A DNA stretch of 64,000 nucleotides from Alnus glutinosa (GCF_958979055.1 NC_084891.1:29012001-29076000), one strand, 5' to 3'; numbered from the stretch's first letter, positions 48,449-59,077 are shown. Translations and numbers: made by a program. Notes: a model not told the origin generated them from the sequence alone.

Positions 48449-48472
48449 GTTGTTGATAACCATGAGTTCATG

Positions 48473-48653
48473 GAGTAATGCTACATATCACCCTTGTGTC
48501 TCCATTTTGTCTCCTCAAAATTGATGTGCCTCTTAAAATCACTATTGGATCAAAATCCAATAGTTGTGTATCATAAATTCAATGGTAATTTTAAGAGCTA
48601 CATTAATTTTGGGGGACAAAAGAATGACACAAGGGTAATATGTAGCATTACTC
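48473..48653. mobile_element. Mutator-like MITE, copy B
   Basis: The 181-base element starts GAGTAATGCTACATATCACC and ends GGTAATATGTAGCATTACTC. The 9-base flanks GAGTTCATG (48464-48472) and AAGTCCATG (48654-48662) agree at seven positions. It is a clear sister of copy A, 24 bases away and in the same orientation. Confidence 0.8.
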
Positions 48654-48743
48654 AAGTCCATGACAATAGTTTTATTGTGAGATGTCATGCTTGTTGATGA
48701 CTTGGATATCCATCTTAATATAATTAACAGAATATGTGATTTT

Positions 48744-49764
48744 TTTTTTTTGAACAAATAGTATGTGCTATCATTAATTCTGCAAACAACCCAGAGGCTT
48801 ACAACTTGAAAGTAAGGGACAAGACCCCCCAACTCTTTAAGGCAGAAAGATTTGACTTAATAAAACAGCTGCCTAAGCAAAAATACAAATTTTACAAGAA
48901 TGACAATTGAGCATCTCTTACAATAACGCTCACTTTTTAAAGAAATAGGATTGATTTAGCAATTAGCCAACAAATATTTCCATAAAATTTGATCCAAACA
49001 CAAGCAGGCTGTGACCGGAGAAAAACAAGATAATAACACAAACACAAAAAAGCAGAAACACCCAAAAACAAGTTGCCGGCAGTGTAGAAGGAGGCCAAAG
49101 ATGCCAGACGGTGGCGTGTATAGGACACGCCCCATCACCAAAACCAAATGACGAAATCCGATGCTGTAGAACCGGTTGCTACCGCACACGGCCTGAAAGA
49201 GACGAAGCGTGGCCCTCACGCGCGCCAAGGAGCAGAGAGCTCCCAGGAGCGTAGGCACCACGTGCCGATCACCGAAGATCGACACGACGAAGCTTGCGGT
49301 GGTAGGGGTGGAAGACGGAGGGGAACGCGCTGGGGGGCGCGTGTCAATCAGAATTTGGCGGAGAAGTGTAGATCTGACTTCCAAAATCAACGAAAAAAAT
49401 GTGAAAAAATTTGCCAAAAATCATCCCGTCGACAACACGTTGGATCGGCCACTCCCCCATAGAAGACATCTTGAGATGAACAATTCTGCCAAAACGAACG
49501 AAATAACAAAGAAAAACAAATAACAAGCCACCATAGCTCAAAAAGGCTAGGGGAGGGTCAACTACCGCCGGATCTAGCCAGGGGGAACAAAAGCTCCTTA
49601 ACCCCTAAAGGTTTGGAGTATACTAACCCCACTAAACTAACTCAGGGGGAACAAAAAAATAACCTGACTCATGAGGAGTCAGAGGGAAATCACAACCGGG
49701 AGGGGGAGGCGTGAGGCCACCCCCTCCCGGTGAAAACCATGCTCACTGGGGAGGGGCTCCAGAG
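48744..49764 (-). mobile_element. GC-rich non-LTR retroelement or retrocopy, about 1 kb
   Basis: The flanks AGAATATGTGATTTT at 48729-48743 and 49765-49779 are identical 15-base direct repeats. On the minus strand the insert ends in ATTTGTTC plus a poly(A), so it was copied from RNA. Its first half (49050-49760) is much richer in GC than the surroundings and begins with a CT/GGAG-rich leader and an inverted CACCGGGAGGGGGTGGCC motif. A frame of up to 153 codons (49417-48956) exists on this strand, but it ends at a stop and matches no family I know. The likeliest identity is an internally deleted LINE or a composite SINE; a processed gene copy is possible. Confidence 0.65.
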
Positions 49765-49779
49765 AGAATATGTGATTTT

Positions 49780-50991
49780 TATTTGCATTATTAAAAATAA
49801 ATGTGAGAATTACATGCTCTGAAAACATCAATTTGATAGATTGAATTAAAAAAAAAAAAAAAAAAAAACTTTCAACTCAATTTAAAAGAAAACTATTAAT
49901 AATTGCAAGTAGTTGGATTCAAATTTAAACTATTAATTGGGATTAGCAAGGGACATAAATTTTCTGGTAAGAAATTTATATAATCAGTCTCGAAAAGCGA
50001 CGTGTTTAATTTAAGCCATACTTTTATAAAAACAAACTAAATATACAATCTTCTTATATACTCCTAGAAAGAAGCATTTTTGTTATTATTATGTGTTTTG
50101 TGAAAGAAAGAAAACATTTTTTTTTAACAAAAATAAAAATAAAAATAAAGACAGATTCAAATTTAAGGACAATGTGAAAAATTAAATAGATAAATGTTTT
50201 CATTTCTATAAATTCCTTTATATGAACTTGGATTAACCCCCACCCCCCCCCCCCCCCCCCCCCCCCCACCCAAAAAAAAAAAAAAAAAAACACTTCTTTT
50301 ATTTTAGGATGGAGGGAGCATTTTTAGTTATTTGAAATTTATATCTCTAGAAGCTAGCTATATATGAAGCATACAGATATTACAATATAATTTAAAGAAA
50401 AAATATATGTCTAGTCCCTATCACCTACGATTTAATTAGTCATGTACCAAATCAATGCTTGAAGCATAAATTTTTTAAAAAGTCATTATAGTAAGCTTTG
50501 TAATCAAACCGATATTTCTAACAAATTTCATATAAATTCCATACATTTTTTGTAAGCAAATTTTTACAAAAAAAAAAAAAAAAAAGTTTTTTAAAGGATT
50601 ATTTTAATCGTAACAAATGTATATGAAAGTGAGAGATGACTATAACATTTGCATAAAAATTGAGATATCAATAATTTATGAAGAGATCGAGATCATGACT
50701 TATAGTATTTGAATAAAATTAAGGAGATATTTAGATTATTAAAAGGATACTTAGAAATTAGACCCTCCAAACAGCTGTCTCACATATTGTTTGATGTTGT
50801 ATTAAATCTGAGCAGTGGTATGATGGTATCTTATTGAACACATGGCAACATTAAGAAATCCAAAAGCTTTGAGTCTTTGACATCTTCGATGATTCGCAAA
50901 TCGCCTTTTTCAAGTCGCAATATGAGCCACGAGGTTATGCATTATTACTGAATTCTCTCAACTCTTTTCTGTGAACCTTGAGAGTTGAGGC
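49780..50991. other. AT-rich spacer upstream of the BAHD gene
   Basis: It contains homopolymer runs (A at about 49847-49868, C at about 50241-50267, A at about 50272-50290) and no supportable gene. The long poly-C is directly followed by poly-A, possibly a relic of a tail. Confidence 0.65.
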
Positions 50992-51006
50992 TATATATAT
51001 ATATAT
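50992..51006 (+). promoter_or_regulatory. TATA box region of the BAHD gene
   Basis: A TATATATATATATAT tract lies 135-149 bases before the start codon, a normal distance for a TATA box with a leader of about 100 bases. The direct call is by position and composition only. Confidence 0.5.
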
Positions 51007-51140
51007 GTTACACGTTATTGTACGTAGAGCACAACTCCACTAAACACCTATTTACCAGATATTTGCGTTGCTAGCTTGTGGAAAGCTTGCTACTTTTTGG
51101 CGACAGTGAGCTGCCTACGTCTGCTTGAAAGAAATCTGAA

Positions 51141-52499
51141 ATGGAGGTCCAAATTATTTCCAAAGAGTGCATCAAACCCTCTTCTCCAACACCCCCTAAC
51201 CTGAAAACCTACAAACTCTCCCTCTTGGACCAGGCCGCTCCTTCCACCTATGTTCCCACGATCTTCTTCTATCCCATGAACCAAAGCATAAGCCATGATG
51301 TTGTTGATATTCTCTCTCAAAGATCACAACTGCTAAAGCAATCCCTATCAGAAACCCTAACTCGCTTTTACCCACTTGCTGGCAAAATCAAAGATTATCT
51401 CTCCATCGATTGTAATGACGAGGGGGTTTTTTATTTAGAAGCTTATGCAAACTGTCATCTTGTTGACTGCCTCAACCAGCTTAATCTCGGATCATTGCAA
51501 AAACTTCTTCCGCAAGAGATGAATTTTAAGGAGTTAACTGCGGGAGATCATGTAGCTATGATAAAAGTGACCAGCTTTGCATGCGGCGGTATTGCCATTG
51601 GTTTCCTTGTTTCCCACATGATCGCCGATGGAGCTTCCGTCGGTGTCTTTGTCAAAGGTTGGGCAGCCACTACTCGTAAGGCCTCTGAAGCTGTATGTCC
51701 TAATTTTGATGCCCCATCAATTTTCATACAAAACGATGCATACTCTAAAGAGGCAGTTTTGGCAACTGTTTCCAAGTACTCCTTCAAATCAGGCAGGTGT
51801 ATTATAAGGAGAATCATGTTTGATGCCTCAGCCATTGCATCACTTAAAGCCAAAGCAAGCAGCTCAAGCGTGCAAAACCCATCAAGAGTTGAGGTTGTGA
51901 CGGCACTGCTATGGAAGTGCATCATGACTGCCTTCAAGGCCACTTCCGGTATCCAAAGACCTGCCTTTATTACCCAAGCTGTGAATTTGCGCCGAAGGGC
52001 AGATCCACAATTCACAGAATCTTCCATGGGAAATATACTTTGGTCAATAGGCGCATTATGCACAGCTGAGGAGATAGATTTTGCTTACATGGTGAACAAG
52101 CTTAGAGAAGCAATAAGGAAAATCAATGCTGATTTTGTGAAAAACCTACAAGGTAATGCAGGGTTTTCCAAACTCTGGGAGATTGTGAAAGCAAGGAGTA
52201 TTGGAGCTATCTCCAATATGGAATTTCCTTGTGGAGTGGATTTCATTGAGTTTACCAGTTGGTGTAACTTTGGTCTCTATGACATTGATTTTGGGTGGGG
52301 AAAGCCAATGTGGGTAAGCTTAGTTGGTTCAAACGACGATTTGGAAATCGTGTTCCGAAATTTAGTAATTCTAATGGATACAAGATCCGGCGATGGAATA
52401 GAAGCTTGGGTAGTGTTAGAAAAAGAAGACATGACTATGTTGGCACAAGACAAGGAGCTTCTTGCTTTCGCTTCTTTGGATCCTAGTCCCATAAAATAG
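51141..52499 (+). CDS. BAHD acyltransferase (vinorine synthase-like)
   Basis: A single exon encodes 452 residues. The catalytic HXXXD motif is intact as HMIADG (H159, D163) and the structural DFGWG motif is present at residues 383-387, followed by KPMWV. Other family marks are the N-terminal SLLDQAAPSTYVPTIFFYP and RFYPLAGK (75-82). The family transfers acyl groups from CoA thioesters to alcohols or amines in the cytosol. The sequence resembles the clade with vinorine synthase and similar alkaloid or alcohol acetyltransferases, but substrate cannot be told from sequence. Length is typical and no damage is seen. It stands alone among mobile elements, and its 3' flank is partly duplicated 1.3 kb downstream. 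Confidence 0.92.
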   Translation: MEVQIISKECIKPSSPTPPNLKTYKLSLLDQAAPSTYVPTIFFYPMNQSISHDVVDILSQRSQLLKQSLSETLTRFYPLAGKIKDYLSIDCNDEGVFYLEAYANCHLVDCLNQLNLGSLQKLLPQEMNFKELTAGDHVAMIKVTSFACGGIAIGFLVSHMIADGASVGVFVKGWAATTRKASEAVCPNFDAPSIFIQNDAYSKEAVLATVSKYSFKSGRCIIRRIMFDASAIASLKAKASSSSVQNPSRVEVVTALLWKCIMTAFKATSGIQRPAFITQAVNLRRRADPQFTESSMGNILWSIGALCTAEEIDFAYMVNKLREAIRKINADFVKNLQGNAGFSKLWEIVKARSIGAISNMEFPCGVDFIEFTSWCNFGLYDIDFGWGKPMWVSLVGSNDDLEIVFRNLVILMDTRSGDGIEAWVVLEKEDMTMLAQDKELLAFASLDPSPIK

Positions 52500-52659
52500 A
52501 AAATGGACGCCACTTGTGTTGTGAGGATCGGATCATATATTAATTCTTCTGTGATGTAGGCTTGATGATCATGGCCCTTTTTTTTTTGTTTTCTTTTTTT
52601 CCTTTTTCTATTTACGCTTGATCGTGGTTATCAACAAATAAATTCAAGATTGTGTGCAA

Positions 52660-52790
52660 TAATGGATGATATCATCCATACCATTCTCCTTGTAGAGCAT
52701 GGTAGTCAATAATAAATGCAGAGTTTCACTTAAGGTGCTTCATTAATGCTTGTAAGTTTGTAAGAGCAATATTTTTTTATTTTTTATTTT
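52660..52790. repeat. BAHD 3' flank, first copy of a direct repeat
   Basis: About 125 bases starting ATGATATCATCCATACC and including TTCTCCTTGTAGAGCATGG, ending GTAAGAGCAATATTTT, recur at 53968-54060 plus 54271-54293. The stretch lies 160-290 bases after the BAHD stop codon and may be part of the 3' UTR. This copy lacks the MITE found in the other. Confidence 0.8.
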
Positions 52791-52884
52791 TAACGAAAAA
52801 TTTAAGTATTTTATTTATTAATGATCATGAGCATAAAGCTCTTATATCACAAAGCATAAAGTTTTGAAAATCATAGTATAATAC

Positions 52885-53394
52885 CCCAATCCCACAACAG
52901 GTATATAGATCGAGCATATATTTCTCTATATAACATTTACATAAATATCTGCCAATAAGAATTCCCACAGGTTAACCAGAGCATCTATAATCTTTAATAT
53001 GTTCCAGAAATCATTAATGTAGTCATCCAAGAATTCTATATTTACCTTATAAAATTATAAGACATTTAAGCCTATTACTTCAAAGTCCTTCAACAAATTA
53101 GTATAACAATTCACCATAATAATATCAATCACTTCTTAATGATCACACTATATATTAACATACCTGCAGTTAACAACATATAAATTCAATAACAATATAT
53201 CATAATTAAACCACGTGAGGTTTTCCCAAACTAATGTTTCACCAAAAATACTTCACAAGATAAGAATCCCTTGCTAAACTCCAAGATTCTCAATTTTCTC
53301 CGGTATGGCTAACATCAAGAGTCTTTAATACCTCTGAAAAATTGTTATATAAAGAAATATATGCTTTATATACCTGTTGTGGGATCAGGTGTTA
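52885..53394. mobile_element. Foldback element between the two 3'-flank copies
   Basis: Arms at about 52885-52933 and 53343-53394 are reverse complements over about 50 bases (CCCACAACAGGTATAT with ATATACCTGTTGTGGG, then GCATATATTTCT with AGAAATATATGC). The interior of about 400 bases is AT-rich and non-coding. It may explain how the flanking repeat became separated. Confidence 0.6.
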
Positions 53395-53967
53395 CACATA
53401 GCCACATGTTATGACGTTACATAGTCATGGATACAAATAAAATTCTTACAATAAAGTGTTATTTATGACTTTTATCTTCTGCTAACCCATGTACAAAAAT
53501 AGTTAAAGAGTAGATCTGCTCTGAGTACTAGATCTAATACAAGGGTAGCCAAATATCTTAAAAAAATTTATTTAAATCAGCCGTGAGAGAACCTCTCACA
53601 TTGAACTATCCAGGCTGTGAGAAATAACCCCTCACACCTAACTAACATCCATCTCATAGATTACCTATGAGGGCATATCTAAAGAGAAGAAAACTTTATT
53701 AAAAGCAAAAATACAACCATGCAAGCAGCAGCGGCGACCATAGAAGAGATCGATGAACGACACATCACAGAGGTAGATGACATTGATGGATGCATAGTAG
53801 AAATGCCAAAATTTCTGATCTGGTCAAAGAACCCTAAACTCAAACAAAAAAAGAAAGAAAGAAAGAAAAGAAACCAGAATGGGAGGGGGAGAGTAAAAGC
53901 GGGGAGTAGAAAGAGAAAAGGAAAGGAGGAAGGAGCAGCAGATCTGTTTTATGAGGGGTATGAATGA
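53395..53967. other. Unassigned spacer
   Basis: This has short GTGAGAG/CTCTCAC motifs near 53585-53650 and a Lys/Arg-rich open frame of 82 codons at 53719-53967. The frame's composition follows an A-rich purine stretch, and it resembles no family. I see no real gene. Confidence 0.55.
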
Positions 53968-54293
53968 TATCATCCATACCATTCTCCTTGTAGAGCATGG
54001 CAGTAAAAAATAAATGCAAAGTTTCACTTCAGGTACTTCCTTAATGCTTGTAAGTTGTAATGGATTAGGATCCTCTCAAATTCTCTGCCCGAATTTGAGA
54101 GAATTTGGGCAGGTGATTGTGAGAGAGCACTTATGGAACCCACTTGAACAAATAAAAATTGGGTTATCCAACTACTTATCCGGTCAAATGGGTCCCATAA
54201 GTGCTCTCTCACAATCACCTGTCCGAATTCTCTTAAATTCGGACATAAAATTTGAGGAGATCCTGATCCAAGTTGTAAGAGCAATATTTTAGT
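53968..54293. repeat. BAHD 3' flank, second copy, interrupted by a MITE
   Basis: The segment 53968-54060 repeats the first copy (ATGATATCATCCATACC onward) and the match resumes at 54271 with AGTTGTAAGAGCAATATTTT. The break holds exactly the inverted-repeat element at 54061-54270. Confidence 0.8.
54061..54270. mobile_element. MITE with 82-bp arms, 8-9 bp target duplication
   Basis: Two arms of about 82 bases (starting TGGATTAGGATCCTCTCAAA and, reversed, TGGATCAGGATCTCCTCAAA) surround a 46-base centre. AGTTGTAA at 54053-54060 is repeated at 54271-54278, a duplication of 8 bases, or 9 if one A is shared. The first copy of the flank has no insert, so the element came after the duplication. Confidence 0.85.
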
Positions 54294-55607
54294 ATTAATG
54301 CGTCCCAAATGCAATTGTTTGCCCTACGACAAGATAATCATTAGTATCCTAATATTTTAAATTTCCTTGCCACCAATCCCTACGATGCTTTAGATTGCAA
54401 TCTCAATGGTACTTTACCACGTGTAATTTTTGTTACTGCCACAAATTAATTAGCTAACGCTCTGTTTTACTCGTAACCATGAAATTGAATAGTTTTCTCT
54501 ATGAAAAATATCATGTTAGTTAGTGGTAGTTCACAAAGTATTTTTTTATGCGGGTTAGTTTTATTAGTTTTTGGTTAGACTTATTTTGCTTAAAAAATTA
54601 AATTTTATGATTCTAACATCGTTTTGAGACAATGCGTGCCAGTTTTATTAGGTTTTTGTTAGACCCGTTTTACTTAAAAAAATCATATATTCTGATTTTG
54701 ACATCAGATTGAGACAAACTTAGTGGCGTACATTGGAAAGCTTAGTCAGAGGGCTTATTTCATGAAAAGTTTGTAATTTCAAGGTTTATTAGGCAAAAGT
54801 TGTCGTTTTGTATTATTTGTACTGCAAAGTGTTTTTATCTCATTTTTTATTATTTTTTTAGGGTTTCGAATTAGGCTCTATATAAGCCTATTAGAATGGT
54901 TTTAGTCTTTAGCTTATGTATTTTTATCAGTTTATCAATATGAAACACTCAATGAGTGATTTTCTATCATTTTTGCAAGATTCCTTGATAGAATTTTGGC
55001 TTTAAAAAAGTTGTGATTTTATTGTTATTTATTATTACGAACACATTACGTCACCCTACATCAATTTATCACATCAATTAGTTAGCACATGTTACACAAT
55101 TATAACATTTTCTTTCACATCAACCACGCCATCCAAGGTTATTGGGAGTGGTCGACCACCTTCTCTTGCCGAGAATGGGGTAGTCCACGTGGACTACCAT
55201 GTCAATTTACTATGTAAATGACGATAGCCCAACCACACAAGGATAAATTAATCGATTAATGCTTGACCTCATATGTGTGTGTGTGTATATATATATATAT
55301 CCAATTAAATTCGAGTGTTGGCCTATATATGTGGAATGCTCAGACGACATCTAAAGCTTCCTCTGGAAGCTTTCTTTGAGTTTTGACACTTCGTTATGCT
55401 CCATTATTTAGTAACTAGAAAAAATTGCAGCTCTACATGCACTTCAATAGCTTTCCTTCACAATTGTTGGATCAGTAACCAAAGGTTGGGAATGCTTGGG
55501 ATCCAACTAACTTATTCAAAAATTATATAATATATATGTATAATATGTTAAAATTCAAAACAAATATAGAAATTGTAATACTAATCTATACATACTTATA
55601 ATTAATA
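54294..55607. other. AT-rich spacer with one tandem duplication
   Basis: Two units of about 84 bases at about 54551-54634 and 54635-54718 share TTTTATTAG, TTGTTAGAC-like and GAGACAA motifs in order. A GT/TA microsatellite lies near 55275-55300. No gene is seen. Confidence 0.6.
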
Positions 55608-57085
55608 TTGGAGTCCCTTTTATTTCTTGAAGGCTTTCAGCTGCTGATTGCAGGATTCTTCTGGATAGGATCTCAAGTCGAATTGATTCTTGGACCTCTA
55701 GGAAACTTTCCTTTGTAGGTCGCCTACAATTATTAAATTCTATCCTTTATGGCCTTCAGGTGTACTGGACTGGCATGTTTATTTTGCCTAGAAAAGTTAT
55801 TAAGGACTTGACCACTAAGTTTAATAGCTTCTTGTGGAATGGGGAGGATGGGAACTTGGCTAGAGCCAAGGTTGCTTGGGGGGAGGTTTGCTTCCCCAAG
55901 AAAGAAGGTGGTTTGGGCTTGAAATGCCTTGATGTTTGGAACAGATCTTCCATGATTAGACATATATGGAATCTGTTTGCCAAATCTAGCTCCTTATGGG
56001 TTGCTTGGGTTAAAACTTATATGCTAAAAGGGCGGAGCTTCTGGCATATAAGTCTCCCCCAAAATTGCTCGTGGAGCTGGCTGGAGAAAGTTGGGTACTG
56101 GTAAACTAATTCATCTATGGCTTGACAATTGACATCATTTTGGCCCCTTATATGAGAAGTACGGGTTAGAATTGTATATGACTCACAGAGTAACTTGGAG
56201 GCTAAGGTGAATTCTGTCTTTAGAAATGGTGATCAATGGTGCTGAAAACCGGCTAGGTCAGATGACTTGGTTGATATTCAAAGCAGGCTTCCGAAAATCC
56301 AACTTGGTGATGAGGATAAGCCTGTGTGGACTATATCCTGAAAGGGTGTCTTTGTTAGTTCGAATACCTGGGATTTTATGAGGAAGATGAAGCAAGAAGT
56401 TAGGTGGTGGCCTATTGTTTGGTTTCCTCAAGCTATCCCTAAACAAGCTTTCATCTTATTTCTAGCTGTGCTTAACAGGCTTTCTACAGGAGAAAGGGTT
56501 GTGGCTTGGGGTGTTCAGGGTGATTATTAATGCTTGTTTGTAGGAATTGTATAGAGAGCCGTGACCACCTCTTCTTCCAGTGTAGTTTTAATTCCTGTAT
56601 CTGGAAAACTTGTATGCTCCGTTGTTTTAAGCTCAATCCTCAACTGGACTGGCAAGGTGTGATGGAAGAAGCTTGATGTACTTGGGGAACAAAAAAATTT
56701 GCTTGTTGTACTTTGCTGGTTGATCTTAAGCTTTGTGGTGTATAATCTTTGGCAAGCAAGAAATGAGCTTAGATTTTAAGGTTGGCCAAAAACGGAGGAG
56801 CAAATTCTTAAAAGGATTTTTCTAGGAGATTTGTTCTCGGATTTTAGGGAAGTCAGGTTTATCAAGTCTAAGGCAAATATTAATCTCTGTCAAATGTGGA
56901 ACATAACTGGTTCTGTTTTGGTTTGAATGTTCCTGTTTTCTATGTTGTTTTGTGACCTTGGTTTGTTTTTGTTTTCTAGCCAGGGCCTTGGCGTTTTGTT
57001 GGTCTGTTTAGACCGTTGATTGTATTTTGCAGTTATTTGGAATGAAAAGTGCTAATTCATAAAAACAAAAAACAAAAAAAAAAGA
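55608..57085 (+). mobile_element. 5'-truncated LINE (L1-type), defective
   Basis: The sequence opens inside the reverse transcriptase with GVPFIS, a stop, then RLSAADCRILLDRISSRIDS and LQLLNSILYGLQVYW, continuing to AWGEVCFPKKEGGLGLKCLD. A zinc-finger-RVT-like part follows (WPIVWFPQAIPKQAFILFLA, then CIESRDHLFFQC). Frames are broken several times by stops and shifts. The 3' UTR ends in a poly(A)-like tail at about 57060-57080. The upstream part of the element (endonuclease, first half of the reverse transcriptase) is missing. Confidence 0.85.
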
Positions 57086-57720
57086 AGAAGAAGAAAAAGA
57101 AGAAGAATTACCTTTTGGGCCATCTTATAATTAAAAAGAAAAAGAAATAAAAGAAGAAGAAGAGGAAGAAGAAGTAAATCCAAATTAAGTACATGAATGG
57201 TTAGGATAAAAAATTGCATGGGTTATTGGAGTCTTTGGGCATAATTCATGTGAAATTTAGCTTGTGTGAAAAACAAACTTTAAAATCAAATTTGGTCTTG
57301 AAAGGAAATAAGTGGTTGATGTGATATAAATTGGCCTGGAAAGAATTTATATGACAAAGGGATAAAGTTTTGTTTTATAGTAAATTTTTATTTTATTTTA
57401 ATAGTAATAAAAAATGATTAATGTGATATGAAAAATAAAAAAAGTTATAATGTTTTGAAGTTAATTTTTTTTTTTTTGAGAAGTGAAAATAAAGATAGGG
57501 ATTATTGTGTTGGTTATCAAACATACCCGTTGTTTAGTTCTTGGTGCGCGGTGATGATGGCATGTATGCGCATGCATCTACCATATCCACTCCATAGAAC
57601 CACATGGGCCTGATGTAAACGGACCCAAGAATTTAAAGATTTGCAAATGGCTGACGAGAGTCGAGAGCCCAACCACCTCAACATGGTTTATTCAAATAAT
57701 GCAATGTCCTTCGTATGTAT
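57086..57720. pseudogene. Third relic of the PPR promoter region, with an insert
   Basis: AAAATCAAATTTGGTCTTG at about 57279-57300 and TGGTGCGCGGTGATGATGGCATGTA to CCACATGGGCC at 57540-57610 match the PPR 5' flank and its copy at 47.4 kb. GCAAATGGCTGACGAGAG at about 57642-57660 and the next 50 bases match only the 47.7-kb copy, so this one descends from it. About 220 bases between the two parts are an AT-rich insert. Confidence 0.65.
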
Positions 57721-58205
57721 AGACGGCCAAAAATAAGTCAGCCCAATATAAAAGAGAGTTGGTCATATAAATTTTTTTGTAAGCATTACTTAATTATTTA
57801 CTTTTCATTAAAATGTCTAAGTTGGATAGTTTTCTTTTAAAATGAGTTGAAGAAAAACAAAAATTAACGTAGTCGTAGGCAAAGTCCAAAAAAGGCTACA
57901 TCCTGTTTTTTTATTTATTATTATTTCATTTAATAATGTTTACAATACAAAATATTCTTATTTACAGGAGATTTGAGATAGGTGAAAATAAAGATAAATA
58001 TGCATAACAAATCAAAATGATTTAATTACCATTAAATCTAATTACAATCAATCCTATAAAGTAATTATCCTTTTATCTAGCATATATGGAGCTAGATAAT
58101 ATATTCTAACAATATTCACCAGATATTTAAAGTCGTTTTTAACAAACTAACAAGTGAGATTTCTCACGCCATTCATGTTGCTGCATGAACATTGACTTCC
58201 TTTTC

Positions 58206-58244
<39 letters not shown>

Positions 58245-58837
58245 GCCTTTTTGTTTTAGGTAAGTATGAACATAGACTTTGAGATACATGATAGACTTTG
58301 AGATACATGTAATTAATTCACATTTGTTTCGATTCTAAAAGAGTGTCAATAACAAGAGAAGTTTTAAATAATTTTCTGTCTACCTTCATCCATAAAGTCA
58401 AAGTAAACGCAACAAAGTTGCTGAGTAGTTGCAAACCTTGCTGACATTTCAAAGGCAGAACGGTACGTTGTTTGGCGTTTCTGTCTGCAGATCATCCATG
58501 CATGTCGATTTCACATTCCAACGACTACCGTGTTCATGAAGATTTTGGGTGTTTACGGGTCAAACAAGAGAAGCATACAAAATTTGAAGGGAAAAGTACT
58601 AATATCGTTAGCGTGGTCTCCAAATCATCATGATCGATGGGAATGGTGGAGACCGGATCATGCCATTCATCCATACATTCAGCATGAAAGCAATGTTGGC
58701 ATTCGGAAATAAGCTTTGGCGTCTTTTTCAGCCGGTACTCAGACAGGCACTATCATCAGGCTCTCACCGATAACGGTTTTCGATCAACAGGACTCTATAG
58801 TACGGGCCATTTAGAGTACAGTGATTTTTATATTATG
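57721..58837. other. Spacer, no recognised gene
   Basis: Mostly AT-rich, with a poly(T) run at about 58215-58243. The part from 58450 to 58800 has more even composition and a 60-codon frame (58530-58712, containing the peptide DRWEWWRPDHAIHPYIQ) that I cannot assign. It may be a decayed exon. Confidence 0.5.
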
Positions 58838-59030
58838 TGTAAGAGTAAGCTACATAATATACTTTTAATTTATTTTATTGAGTTGATGTGATTTTTATTT
58901 TATTCGGCTGAAGTAATACTGTTTTCAAACCTTTGAATTTCTTTGAGCATGATTCAAAAGTTGATGTGTACTGTCACATCAGCCTCGCGAGATGAGATTC
59001 GGTATAATATATAGCATTAATTACAATGTG
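58838..59030. mobile_element. MITE relic
   Basis: Ends GTAAGAGTAAGCTACATAAT and, reversed, GTAATTAATGCTATATATTA resemble the GAGTAATGCTACAT family; inside is a pair of ATGTGA-type motifs. The element is diverged and no target duplication was assigned. Confidence 0.45.
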
Positions 59031-59077
59031 TGTTCTGTGTTCATTTTAAAAGATGACAATTGAAAACAATAAATTTA

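Noticed and set aside
49148..49523. Overlapping plus-strand frames of 104 codons in the GC-rich retroinsertion
   Set aside because: They are antisense to an RNA-copied insert, have no family and are explained by high GC content.
53719..53967. Lys/Arg-rich 82-codon frame
   Set aside because: It is mostly translation of an A-rich purine tract, with no homology I can recognise and no conserved context.
52660..54293. Short-LTR (TRIM) retrotransposon with the two 125-bp repeats as LTRs
   Set aside because: No primer-binding site follows the first repeat, no good purine tract precedes the second, and the repeat ends are not TG...CA.
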